A stretch of 64,000 nt of DNA, from contig NZ_JAJSLW010000008.1 of assembly GCF_021729145.1 (NCBI RefSeq), positions 124,001 through 188,000 of the forward strand, read 5' to 3'. Source of the DNA: Membranihabitans maritimus. Its GTDB lineage: Bacteria > Bacteroidota > Bacteroidia > Chitinophagales > Saprospiraceae. Shown here one piece after another: positions 52,421 through 60,955 of this stretch. A program made the position numbers and the translations under genes. A model generated the notes under the pieces. That model was not told the DNA's origin. It did not search any database and saw only the letters and a program-made list of their open reading frames with translations. Within the stretch, counting starts at the first letter, position 1. Each line of letters begins with the position of its first letter.

Positions 52421-54040
52421 ATGAAAAGTCTTCAATTATTTGACTGGATAGTCATAGCCATTTATTTTATTATCCTTCTGGGAATTGCCTGGTGGGTTAT
52501 TCGGAAAAAGACAAAAAATACGGAGGATTATTTTCTGGCGGGAAGAAATATAGGCTGGTTTGTAGTGGGAGCTTCCATTTTTGCTTCCAATATTGGTTCA
52601 GAGCATGTGGTCGGATTGGCTGGAGCCGGCGCCGGGGACAAGATGCCCATGTTGATCTATGAACTCCATGCCTGGTTGGTCATTATGTTGGGGTGGGTAT
52701 TTTTACCATTTTATGCGAGGAGTGGGGTGTTTACTATGCCGGAATTTCTGGAGATTCGATTTAGCTCCGGAGCCCGTTGGTTTCTTTCCGTTTTTTCACT
52801 GGCGGCATATGTTTTGACAAAGGTGTCTGTGACGATTTATGCGGGTGGAATTGTGGTATCTACCTTGTTGGGAATCTCATTTTGGGTAGGCGCATTGTCA
52901 ACGGTTATATTGACAGGTATCTATACGATATTGGGAGGTATGAGAGCAGTAGTGTATACCGAAACTTTGCAGACCATTGTCCTTATATTAGGAGCAGGGT
53001 TCCTGACATTTATGGGATTAGATGCAGTGGGAGGTTGGGGAGCTTTGAAGGCAGAAGTAACCCCTCAATACCTGGATATGTGGAGACCGCCATCTGATCC
53101 CGATTTTCCCTGGCCCAGTCTGGTAATTTCAAGTACTGTGGTGGGGATTTGGTATTGGTGTACCGACCAGTACATCGTACAGAGGGCCCTTACAGCAAAG
53201 AATATTACTGAAGGAAGAAGGGGGACTATTTTCGCTGGGCTACTGAAATTACTTCCTATATTTTTGTTTCTTATACCCGGGATTGTTGCGTTGGCATTAA
53301 AACAACAAGGAAAGCTCAATTGGGATACTCCTGACCAGGCATTCCCTGCATTGATGACAACGCTTTTGCCTTCGGGGTTACGGGGATTGGTAGCAGCGGG
53401 ATTGATGGCTGCCCTCATGAGTTCACTTGCATCAGTATTTAATTCGTGTTCAACCATTTTTACAGTAGATATATACAAGAAATTGTTTCCTGGTACCGAG
53501 GAGAAACGATTGTTGAAAATTGGCCGAATTGCCACCGGAATAGTAGTGGTCTTAGGGATTTTATGGATTCCAATCATGCAAAATATTTCCGGTGTTTTGT
53601 ATGAGTATTTACAATCAGTCCAATCGTATATAGCTCCTCCTATTACTGCTGTATTTTTATTGGGAATCTTTTTTTCCAGAATTAATTCTAAAGGAGCAAT
53701 GGCCACCCTCCTGGCGGGATTAGTGATCGCTGTTGTTCGGTTGGTATTGGAACTTAATGTTGACTCATTAGTTCCCGGTGGGTGGGCGTATCAGTTTGGA
53801 TCGATGAATTTTTTAACGTTTAGTGCTTACTTCTTTTTACTATGTGTAGTAATAGCTGTTTGTGTTAGTTTGGTGACCCAAAGACCAAGCCCTGAAAAAT
53901 TACAGGGATTAACTTTTGGAACCATATCGGAAGAAGATAAAAGAGCAAATGCAAGGAGTTTTTCTCGTTGGGATGTAATAGCATCCGTAATAGTCTTAAT
54001 AATTGTAGTCGCAATAATGATCCTTTTCAATGGAAGATAA
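52421..54040 (+). CDS. Sodium:sugar symporter (SSS family), probable L-arabinose transporter
   Basis: A 539-residue membrane protein with about 14 transmembrane helices. The SSS signatures are YFLAGRNIGWFVVGASIFAS near residue 38, GGMRAVVYTETLQTIVL near 175, and LMAALMSSLASVFNSCSTIF near 335. It is of the SGLT-like type. It lies between araD and araA, so L-arabinose is the expected substrate. It is a different branch from the choline-like symporter at 44-45.6 kb. Confidence 0.9.
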   Translation: MKSLQLFDWIVIAIYFIILLGIAWWVIRKKTKNTEDYFLAGRNIGWFVVGASIFASNIGSEHVVGLAGAGAGDKMPMLIYELHAWLVIMLGWVFLPFYARSGVFTMPEFLEIRFSSGARWFLSVFSLAAYVLTKVSVTIYAGGIVVSTLLGISFWVGALSTVILTGIYTILGGMRAVVYTETLQTIVLILGAGFLTFMGLDAVGGWGALKAEVTPQYLDMWRPPSDPDFPWPSLVISSTVVGIWYWCTDQYIVQRALTAKNITEGRRGTIFAGLLKLLPIFLFLIPGIVALALKQQGKLNWDTPDQAFPALMTTLLPSGLRGLVAAGLMAALMSSLASVFNSCSTIFTVDIYKKLFPGTEEKRLLKIGRIATGIVVVLGILWIPIMQNISGVLYEYLQSVQSYIAPPITAVFLLGIFFSRINSKGAMATLLAGLVIAVVRLVLELNVDSLVPGGWAYQFGSMNFLTFSAYFFLLCVVIAVCVSLVTQRPSPEKLQGLTFGTISEEDKRANARSFSRWDVIASVIVLIIVVAIMILFNGR

Positions 54041-54071
54041 CTTCATTTAATCTTTGAATACATACATTAGA

Positions 54072-55577
54072 ATGAATTTTCAAAAAAGGTATAACGAAAT
54101 TTGGTTTTTGGTAGGAAGTCAGCATTTGTATGGTAAAGAGACGTTGGAAAAAGTGCAGATTCAGGCTAAAGAAATATGTCATTATATTGATAGTAAATGC
54201 CATGTTAAGTTGGTATTCAAACCTGTATTGACATCAAGTGATGATATTACGCGGACGATAAAAGAAGCAAATTATTCAGATGTCTGTGCGGGAATAGTGG
54301 TTTGGATGCATACTTTTTCACCAGCTAAAATGTGGATTCAAGGTCTGAAGAGGCTTCAAAAGCCACTGTTGCATTTTCATACCCAGTACAATGCTGAAAT
54401 CCCCTGGAATCGAATAGACATGAATTTTATGAATCTAAATCAATCGGCACATGGTGGCAGAGAATTTGGATTTATATTTACGCGATTAGAATTGAATCGC
54501 AAGATCATTGTAGGTCATTGGAAAAAACCGGGGATTTGTGAAAGAATCTGTAACTGGATGGATTTAGTAGTTGCCTGGGAATGTTTTCAAAAAATGAAAA
54601 TAGCCCGAATTGGAGATAATATGAGAGAGGTGGCTGTTACCGAAGGAGATAAAGTATCTGCACAGGTTAAATTTGGATTTACTGTTAATGGATACGGTCC
54701 GGATGATGTGGAAGAGCATATTAAAAATGTTTCTGATCTCAGTATTTCAGATCTTGTTGAAGAATACTATGATAGTTATATTATAGAAGACGATCTTAAA
54801 CAAGGAGGGAGAAAAAACCAATCCCTGTATCACGCTGCACAAATTGAGTTGGGATTAAAATCATTTCTGGAAAGCGGGGGATTTGAAGCTTTTACGGATA
54901 CTTTTGAAAATTTGGGAGAAATAAGGCAGTTGCCTGGCATAGCCGTTCAGCGATTAATGGAATCAGGATACGGATTTGGAGGGGAAGGGGATTGGAAAAC
55001 AGCTGCGTTGGTCCGGTTTATGAAAATATTAGGTGAGAACCGGTCGGGGGGAGCTAGTTTTATGGAAGATTACACCTATAATTATGGTGGGGAAAAATCT
55101 TGCGTGCTTGGTGCGCATATGTTGGAAGTTTGTCCTTCTATTTCGTCTGAAGTCCCGCAATGCATAATAAGACCACTTGGCATAGGTGGTAAAGAAGATC
55201 CAGTTCGATTGGTATTCAATGGGAATAGTGGGTCTTGTGTCAATGTTTCTCTCATTGACCTTGGCCACCGTTTTCGACTTATAGTAAATGCTATTGAGTG
55301 TCTGGAAGTAGAGGACGTTTTAAGCAATTTGCCAGTTGCCAGAGCCTATTGGGAACCTAAGCCTAATTTTCAATCTGCAACCGAAGCCTGGATTTTAGCA
55401 GGAGGGGCTCATCATACTTGTTTGAGTCAAAATGTTTCAATCGATGAATTGAGAGATTTTGCAGAGTTGGCAGATATAGAATGTTTGGTGATTGATAATA
55501 GTCTGGATATTAATCGATTTAGGCAAGATATGAAAATTAATGATGTTTATTATCATTTGAATAGCAAACATTATTAA
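54072..55577 (+). CDS. araA: L-arabinose isomerase
   Basis: About 501 residues. The start NEIWFLVGSQHLYGKETL is the AraA signature; HTFSPAKMWIQGL near residue 95 and LLHFHTQYNAEIPW near 112 follow. The metal-binding residues are in GYGFGGEGDWKTAALVR near 300 and MLEVCPSI near 350. It converts L-arabinose to L-ribulose. The frame is open to a TTG at 54054, but the ATG at 54072 fits the family start. It is the last gene of the araRBD-symporter-araA cluster. Confidence 0.95.
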   Translation: MNFQKRYNEIWFLVGSQHLYGKETLEKVQIQAKEICHYIDSKCHVKLVFKPVLTSSDDITRTIKEANYSDVCAGIVVWMHTFSPAKMWIQGLKRLQKPLLHFHTQYNAEIPWNRIDMNFMNLNQSAHGGREFGFIFTRLELNRKIIVGHWKKPGICERICNWMDLVVAWECFQKMKIARIGDNMREVAVTEGDKVSAQVKFGFTVNGYGPDDVEEHIKNVSDLSISDLVEEYYDSYIIEDDLKQGGRKNQSLYHAAQIELGLKSFLESGGFEAFTDTFENLGEIRQLPGIAVQRLMESGYGFGGEGDWKTAALVRFMKILGENRSGGASFMEDYTYNYGGEKSCVLGAHMLEVCPSISSEVPQCIIRPLGIGGKEDPVRLVFNGNSGSCVNVSLIDLGHRFRLIVNAIECLEVEDVLSNLPVARAYWEPKPNFQSATEAWILAGGAHHTCLSQNVSIDELRDFAELADIECLVIDNSLDINRFRQDMKINDVYYHLNSKHY

Positions 55578-55701
55578 TAGAAAGCACGTATTTATTGTTT
55601 AACCTGGGCTTTATAAATAGTTATAGATTCAGAAGGAAGCAACAATGTAGATTCGCTTTCTCGATCCAGGTATGCTAATTTGTATTATGGAGTTTCTAAC
55701 T

Positions 55702-55717
55702 GAAAATAGCTATTTTC
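55702..55717. repeat. 16-bp perfect palindrome between convergent operons
   Basis: GAAAATAGCTATTTTC in the 238-bp gap between araA and the convergent lactonase gene. It could fold as a 6-bp stem with an AGCT loop and help termination, but there is no T-run directly after it. Confidence 0.35.
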
Positions 55718-55815
55718 TTCCAGACAAGAGCACTTAATAGTCCACTATGTAATCCCCCTTTTTTAGTCGAACCTCCATATCCTCAGATACTTTGAATCCT
55801 AAAAATTCGCCGAAT

Positions 55816-56697
55816 TCAGGTTAATCTAACTTTATAAGTTTCAGAGCCACTTATACCCAATTCTATTTTAAATATGCCGCCAGCACTCGGGAATTGTTCC
55901 AATTCCTCATCAGACATATCTTTTCTGGCGGTAGTTATAAAAAGTGTTGATAAATTTTTGCCGCCGAATATACAAGCTGATACATGTGGTGCGTCAACCG
56001 CTACTTCGTCAATAATTTTTCCATTAGAAGGATCGATACACACTACGCAATTACCGTCCCATAAAGCTACCCAAAAATTGCCGTTAGTGTCCATTGCCAT
56101 TCCGTCCGGGTGTCCTTTGGCATTATCAATCTCGGAAAGATTTTTGCCAAAAGTCCAGGTATTTTCACTCTGGGAAAAATTAAATTGACGAATTAAATGG
56201 GTGGGCGTATCGATATAATATATTTCATTTCCGGAGGTATTGGCGCGAATGCCATTGGAAATACTTACATTGGTCAGCATCTCATGCCATTCTTTATTGG
56301 CATCCAACATATACAATGTACCTTTTTCGTCTTCTTCTGTCAATGCCATAGTTCCAATCCACAAATTGCCATTGGGGTCACAAAATCCATCATTAGTACG
56401 CAATTCCGGATTGTAATTTTCGAATAGAGCATAAGGCTTAACCTCGTGTTTCTCTGTGTCCCATATATGCAACCCATCGGATAAAGCAACAATTAATATT
56501 CCCGGAGAATCGGTATCGTAGATATTTGATACATAATCGGGAAAATCGTATGCTATAATGTCTTCTCCACTAGAGTTGGCAGAAAAAATTTTCTTTCCCA
56601 GAATATCCACCCAATAGAGTTTTTGTTCATCAGCTATCCAGATAGGGCCTTCTCCCAGGGAGCATTTTTGGTCTATGAGTAAATCGGCTTTTTTCAT
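55816..56697 (-). CDS. SMP-30/gluconolactonase family protein, probable sugar lactonase
   Basis: A 293-residue six-bladed beta-propeller lactonase. The divalent-metal ligands of the family can be assigned: Glu in LGEGPIWIADEQKLYWVD near residue 15, an Asn in VSISNGIR near 146 and the Asp in HPDGMAMDTNGNFWVALW near 196. The segment LRTNDGFCDPNGNLWIGTM near 98 is also typical. It should open a sugar lactone to the aldonic acid. It is the last gene of the operon after the aldolase and DgoK, consistent with a galactonolactone-type substrate. It has no signal peptide. Confidence 0.88.
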   Translation of the reverse strand: MKKADLLIDQKCSLGEGPIWIADEQKLYWVDILGKKIFSANSSGEDIIAYDFPDYVSNIYDTDSPGILIVALSDGLHIWDTEKHEVKPYALFENYNPELRTNDGFCDPNGNLWIGTMALTEEDEKGTLYMLDANKEWHEMLTNVSISNGIRANTSGNEIYYIDTPTHLIRQFNFSQSENTWTFGKNLSEIDNAKGHPDGMAMDTNGNFWVALWDGNCVVCIDPSNGKIIDEVAVDAPHVSACIFGGKNLSTLFITTARKDMSDEELEQFPSAGGIFKIELGISGSETYKVRLT

Positions 56698-56747
56698 TAG
56701 GGTGATTTTTATGTTTTCAGTGCCAAATATACATTTCTGAGCTTTTA

Positions 56748-57407
56748 TTACTCTTTTATTTCTGGATTTGTTTGTTTTTTAAGGACATTTACATTCACGA
56801 CAAAGTCGTGCATATGATTTTGTAATCCTGTCCAGTTCTTTCTGAGAATCATTTCTTTATCAAAAAGGGTACTTCCTATACCCAAACCAGTGGCACCAGC
56901 CTTTAGGTATTCAGTCATATTTTCCTTGGTTATGCCTCCGGTGGCAATTAAAGGAATGTTGTCAAGAGGACTTAATATACTTTTGAAATATCCTGGCCCC
57001 ATAGCAGAAGCAGGAAAAACCTTAACCATATTTGCCCCGAGGGAATAAGCCCTGTAGATTTCGGTAGGAGTAAGTGCTCCTGGAAATATGGGTATTTGTA
57101 ACTCTTTACAATAATTAATCACTGTTTCATTCGAATTAGGAGTCACGATATATCCGGCCCCTGCCTGCAATGCAGATTTTAGTTCGTCTTTGTTCCGGAC
57201 CGTGCCAGCACCTATATAGAGTTGGTCACCGAAGTGTTTAACAGCGTATCTGATCTGATCTGTTGCTTCGGGGCTGTTCATTGTGATTTCTATCGTGGTA
57301 AGTCCTGCGTTGACATATGTATCCAGAATGTAAGGTAGCGCAGATGAGTTAATTTTTCGAAGGATACCGATGATGGGGGTTTTGTGAAAATCTTTATGAT
57401 CAAACAT
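56748..57407 (-). CDS. dgoA: 2-dehydro-3-deoxy-6-phosphogalactonate aldolase (KDPG/KDPGal aldolase family)
   Basis: A 219-residue class I aldolase. The Schiff-base lysine is in MVKVFPASAMGPGYFKSI near residue 132. The segment TIEITMNSPEATDQI near 38 has NSP, as in DgoA of E. coli, where Eda has an arginine. GAGTVRNKDEL near 68 is shared by both. It splits 6-phospho-2-keto-3-deoxygalactonate (or the gluconate isomer) into pyruvate and glyceraldehyde-3-phosphate. It lies 16 bp after DgoK, which supports the galactonate assignment. Confidence 0.88.
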   Translation of the reverse strand: MFDHKDFHKTPIIGILRKINSSALPYILDTYVNAGLTTIEITMNSPEATDQIRYAVKHFGDQLYIGAGTVRNKDELKSALQAGAGYIVTPNSNETVINYCKELQIPIFPGALTPTEIYRAYSLGANMVKVFPASAMGPGYFKSILSPLDNIPLIATGGITKENMTEYLKAGATGLGIGSTLFDKEMILRKNWTGLQNHMHDFVVNVNVLKKQTNPEIKE

Positions 57408-57423
57408 GGGATACGAATATAAA

Positions 57424-58425
57424 TTATTTCAATCGTTGAATTAAGTGTTTTTCAAAAATCTTTAATTGGCCAAAGATTGTAAACTGGTCTACTTCTTCAG
57501 GGGCGGTCATATACATTGAATGACTCATATCCAGAAATTCAATTGCTTTTTTGTAAAAGTCAAAGAGTCCATTTTGGCAACATAGTATTAATAATGTATG
57601 TGTCCTGGTTTTTAATGATCTCAATTCATAACCAATTAACAATCCACTTAGGAAAAAATAATTTTGCTCTTTATTAGTTTTTCGAAATAGATCATTGGTT
57701 CTTACTTTGAAAAGGGATTGTAGGACACCCACTTCACCTGAATAGTGGACACCTTCAAGAAAATATTTCCAATCGGTTGCATTATTTGATACATGAGGAG
57801 CCTTGACCGCTTCTTTTAATAATCCATTTTGGTTCATCAAGGCAAATAATTCTCCGGTGATAAAGGTGTCGAAATTGACGATTTTATTTTCTTTTATCCG
57901 TACATGTTTGGAATGTGTCCCTGGTAAAATAATAAGAATATCTTCAGCGGATGAAAAGGAATAAATAAGCTTTTCCATCCCTATTAATTGGACTTCTTCC
58001 CCCCGCATGACATCGTTTGAAGTACGAATTCCGGAAATGAGCAGGACTTCATGATCAAAACCTTGCGGACGATTTAAAACTTCTACTACTGTATCTCTTC
58101 CATCAATACCAAATGGAACGTCAGCATACGGCAGTTCTTTCATTCCAATAGAAGAGGAAGCCATACCGGATATTACCAAGGGTATTTCACGATTGGGAAC
58201 CTCCGATTGATTGAGTAATGTATTTATATAAGGAGTAAGGGCCTGTAGATAAAATTCAATGCGATTTTTGTTTGATAGGGTTGCCTGGTTTTTCCAGGCA
58301 TCAAACACTTTTGCAATGCCAAGGTTAGCACGTACTTCATCCAATAATTCTCCGTTGGGACTATTAACCAATCTGATTCTTAGAGAAGTGGTACCCCAAT
58401 CACAGCACAATATAATTTTTTTCAA
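57424..58425 (-). CDS. dgoK: 2-dehydro-3-deoxygalactonokinase
   Basis: A 333-residue DgoK-family kinase. The N-terminal phosphate-binding motif is CCDWGTTSLRIRLVN, with PLVISGMASSSIGMKELPY near residue 102 and LIILPGTHSKHVRI near 170. The segment FDTFITGELFALMNQNGLL near 185 is also conserved in the family. It phosphorylates 2-keto-3-deoxygalactonate. It is 22 bp downstream of the Nramp-like transporter and 16 bp upstream of the aldolase. No galactonate dehydratase or galactose dehydrogenase is found in the window. Confidence 0.9.
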   Translation of the reverse strand: MKKIILCCDWGTTSLRIRLVNSPNGELLDEVRANLGIAKVFDAWKNQATLSNKNRIEFYLQALTPYINTLLNQSEVPNREIPLVISGMASSSIGMKELPYADVPFGIDGRDTVVEVLNRPQGFDHEVLLISGIRTSNDVMRGEEVQLIGMEKLIYSFSSAEDILIILPGTHSKHVRIKENKIVNFDTFITGELFALMNQNGLLKEAVKAPHVSNNATDWKYFLEGVHYSGEVGVLQSLFKVRTNDLFRKTNKEQNYFFLSGLLIGYELRSLKTRTHTLLILCCQNGLFDFYKKAIEFLDMSHSMYMTAPEEVDQFTIFGQLKIFEKHLIQRLK

Positions 58426-58447
58426 AAATTCTAAGTTTTAATATGGA

Positions 58448-59716
58448 CTAAATTAAATCCAGCAAAGCGATCACCCCATTATATGCGATAAAACAAGCAA
58501 AAATCAATGAAGTAATCAGCCCGATGTTTAGCGCGATACCAGCTCGATGTGCTCCCATCAGCTTCCTATTGTTAATGAGAAATATAATTAAAATAATCAC
58601 CAATGGCAAAATAAATACATTGGCTACCTGCGTAGCGATTTGAGCGGCTATCGGGTTGGCTCCCAAAACCGGGACCACCAACCCCATTAATGCTGCAACA
58701 CCTGTTATGATTTTAAATTGACGTGAATCAGTATCTAATTCTCCTTTATTGTAATCAGCTATCAATAATGGCGCCACCATGAGTATCGGAAAGATTGAGG
58801 AGAGACCTGCACTCAGAATGCCAACAACAAAAAGTATCAATGCAAACTTTCCTGCAACAGGTTCGAGTGTATAAATCATGTCCAATACTTTGTCAACTAC
58901 TTTCCCATCATAATATAATGCTCCAGTGGCAGTGATCATAATGGATGCACTTATCAGAAACATTAAGAGTGCCGAGATAAATGCATCTTTTGATTGTGAA
59001 TTTTTATTTTCTATTCCCCACCCTTTACCTTTCATTAACAAAGGCCTGACCACGAAAGTGGGAGCAGCCATTGTTGTTCCTACAAAAGCTGCAACCATAA
59101 GTTTGCCTCCCTCTTTAGAAGGAATGGATGGAATAAACCCCGATAATATGTCTTTTTGTGCCGGCATTACAACAAACATGGAAATGATAAAGCAAATCCC
59201 CATTAGGGTAACAAAGATTACCAGGATTTTCTCAAAGAAGCTATATTTACCTATCCAAAGGAATCCATATAATACGATTAAAATAAAGATGGAAATCCCC
59301 AGAACCGCCCAGTAATTTTCAGGTGAAGTATTTGGTAAGAAGACATGGATTAACTCATAAATGGCATTAGCTGATAACCCAACTATTCCGGATAATGAAT
59401 TCAGTTGCCCGGTGACTACGCCAATAATGACGGCTATAGCAATAGCGGGACCATACTTAAATTTTTTCCTAAAACTATGTATAGCTGTATCACCCGTTAC
59501 TACTGCATATCTCCCGTATGCTTCCATTAATACGCCTGCAAAAACGACACTAAGGACCAATACCCAGAGTAGTTGCATCCCGTATTCACTTCCTGCTTTG
59601 ACCATTGCGGTTACACTTCCGGTACCTATAGTGTAGCCGATGCAAAATATACCAGGACCCACGGAAAGAAGGATGAGCCATAGACGGTTTAATAAAGTTG
59701 TTTTTTTATTATTCAT
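58448..59716 (-). CDS. Nramp-fold transporter lacking the canonical metal-binding motifs
   Basis: A 422-residue inner-membrane protein with about 11 transmembrane helices and an Nramp/MntH-like sequence outline, for example AGSEYGMQLLW after helix 1. In helix 1 the metal-binding DPGN of Nramp proteins is replaced by GTGS (residues 31-34). In helix 6 the MPHN-like motif is replaced by AAPT (217-220). The coordinating Asp, Asn and Met are thus gone, and manganese or iron transport seems unlikely. It stands in a sugar-acid operon between two BNR-protein genes and dgoK, and is the only inner-membrane transporter of that operon, so uptake of an aldonate or a similar sugar is a plausible role. Confidence 0.85.
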   Translation of the reverse strand: MNNKKTTLLNRLWLILLSVGPGIFCIGYTIGTGSVTAMVKAGSEYGMQLLWVLVLSVVFAGVLMEAYGRYAVVTGDTAIHSFRKKFKYGPAIAIAVIIGVVTGQLNSLSGIVGLSANAIYELIHVFLPNTSPENYWAVLGISIFILIVLYGFLWIGKYSFFEKILVIFVTLMGICFIISMFVVMPAQKDILSGFIPSIPSKEGGKLMVAAFVGTTMAAPTFVVRPLLMKGKGWGIENKNSQSKDAFISALLMFLISASIMITATGALYYDGKVVDKVLDMIYTLEPVAGKFALILFVVGILSAGLSSIFPILMVAPLLIADYNKGELDTDSRQFKIITGVAALMGLVVPVLGANPIAAQIATQVANVFILPLVIILIIFLINNRKLMGAHRAGIALNIGLITSLIFACFIAYNGVIALLDLI

Positions 59717-59739
59717 ATGTTCTATCTAAATATTCTGTA

Positions 59740-59774
59740 AAGATGAAACAGCGTATTATACACTGTTTCATCTT
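59740..59774 (-). promoter_or_regulatory. Intercistronic hairpin between BNR and Nramp-like genes
   Basis: A perfect 12-bp inverted repeat (AAGATGAAACAG/CTGTTTCATCTT) with an 11-nt loop. It overlaps the stop codon of the BNR gene at 59768 and lies 24 bp upstream of the next start. No T-run follows, so partial termination or mRNA processing that separates the outer-membrane/enzyme part from the transporter/catabolic part is more likely than full termination. Confidence 0.6.
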
Positions 59775-60925
59775 CCACCATCGCTTATTATTTTTCTGTT
59801 ATTATATACCTTCCAGATACTTATATCACTGGTAGATGCTAAAATGTCATCCTCTTTAAATGAAGTCATCAGTATATGTTGTTTGTCATTTCTACTGTAA
59901 TCATAGGTGAGGAATATAGTACCGTCTTCCGACTGATCGCCATCTGGATAAGATACGTCTGAACGACCATCGATTAGCAATCCATTTGACCAACTTTGTC
60001 CATCATCTTCAGATATGAATGCCATCAAATGGCTTCGACCTGTCTGAATGGAAATGGGGCCATGTTTTACAAGTAGTATTTTTCCTGACCGTAATTTTCT
60101 TAGAAAAAATCGAGAGCTGGTGTGACTTACTTTTGCTTTTTTTAATGTACTCCAAGTCTTTCCTCTATCTGTAGATGTACTTTCTCCTATTCCATAATTA
60201 GTTCGGACCCACATTGAAAGTGTCCCGTCAGATTTTTCAATGACCATATGTTCATCAAAATTTTTTGCGTCTAATGGGATCTTTACAAAGCCTATATCAT
60301 GCCAGTGTTTTCCCTTGTCATTTGAAACGATCACCCTGGCACTTTCTTCTTTTTTATGCCAATATGAAACAGGAAGCACCCATTCACCACTATTTAGGAC
60401 CGTTGGTTTACACATCATTACCCCGTCCGCCAAACGACGTGGAGCGGACCAATTGGGTTTTGAATTGTCTCCTTCTTCTGTAGTAATGGCCCATACGCCT
60501 GACATTATTTTGTCAATTGAACGAATTTGTTGAGCCCAAAAAATCCATAGCTTACCCTCAGGGTCAAACCAAATTTCTGGATCAAAAGCTCGTATAGGTC
60601 CCATTTCATCAGGATCAATTACCAAAACTTCTTCCCATGAATTCCCGTTATCATCACTTGTAGAAATTACTACGTAGTTATTTGGACAACGTTCCACAAT
60701 ATTTCCTTTAGTAATTCCTGCATACCATACAGCCCAAAGTCTTCCATTTTTACTTATAGCTATACTGGGAATTCCTGTTCCCGTTCTGTTTTCTGGATGA
60801 TATTTTTCATTAGCCCCAAAACTTTCGATAATCTTTGGAGGATCTAGGTAGGATTTATTCTCTTGAGCATAGTTAGTAGAAAAACCCAAAAATAAAATCA
60901 AAATTGTTATTTTTGATACACTCAT
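59768..60925 (-). CDS. BNR-repeat (sialidase-like) propeller protein, second copy
   Basis: A 385-residue exported protein with a signal peptide (about 1-20) and a sialidase-like beta-propeller. Asp-box repeats (S-x-D-x-G-x-x-W) occur four times: TSDDNGNSW, SNDKGKHW, STDRGKTW and SEDDGQSW. The conserved YPDGDQSEDGTIFLTYDY lies near the end. The FRIP motif of classical sialidases is not seen; at that place it has TGIPSIAIS. It is a tandem paralogue of the next gene upstream. The fold is shared by sialidases, some lyases and some rhamnosidases, so the substrate is open. It should act in the periplasm or at the cell surface on products of SusCD uptake. Confidence 0.85.
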   Translation of the reverse strand: MSVSKITILILFLGFSTNYAQENKSYLDPPKIIESFGANEKYHPENRTGTGIPSIAISKNGRLWAVWYAGITKGNIVERCPNNYVVISTSDDNGNSWEEVLVIDPDEMGPIRAFDPEIWFDPEGKLWIFWAQQIRSIDKIMSGVWAITTEEGDNSKPNWSAPRRLADGVMMCKPTVLNSGEWVLPVSYWHKKEESARVIVSNDKGKHWHDIGFVKIPLDAKNFDEHMVIEKSDGTLSMWVRTNYGIGESTSTDRGKTWSTLKKAKVSHTSSRFFLRKLRSGKILLVKHGPISIQTGRSHLMAFISEDDGQSWSNGLLIDGRSDVSYPDGDQSEDGTIFLTYDYSRNDKQHILMTSFKEDDILASTSDISIWKVYNNRKIISDGGR

Positions 60926-60955
60926 TAATGATTAATTAGAAAACTAAATAAATAC

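Noticed and set aside
53065-53706. A 213-codon minus-strand open frame inside the arabinose symporter gene
   Set aside because: Antisense to a clear SSS transporter; composition is that of a reverse-complemented membrane protein and nothing in it is recognisable.
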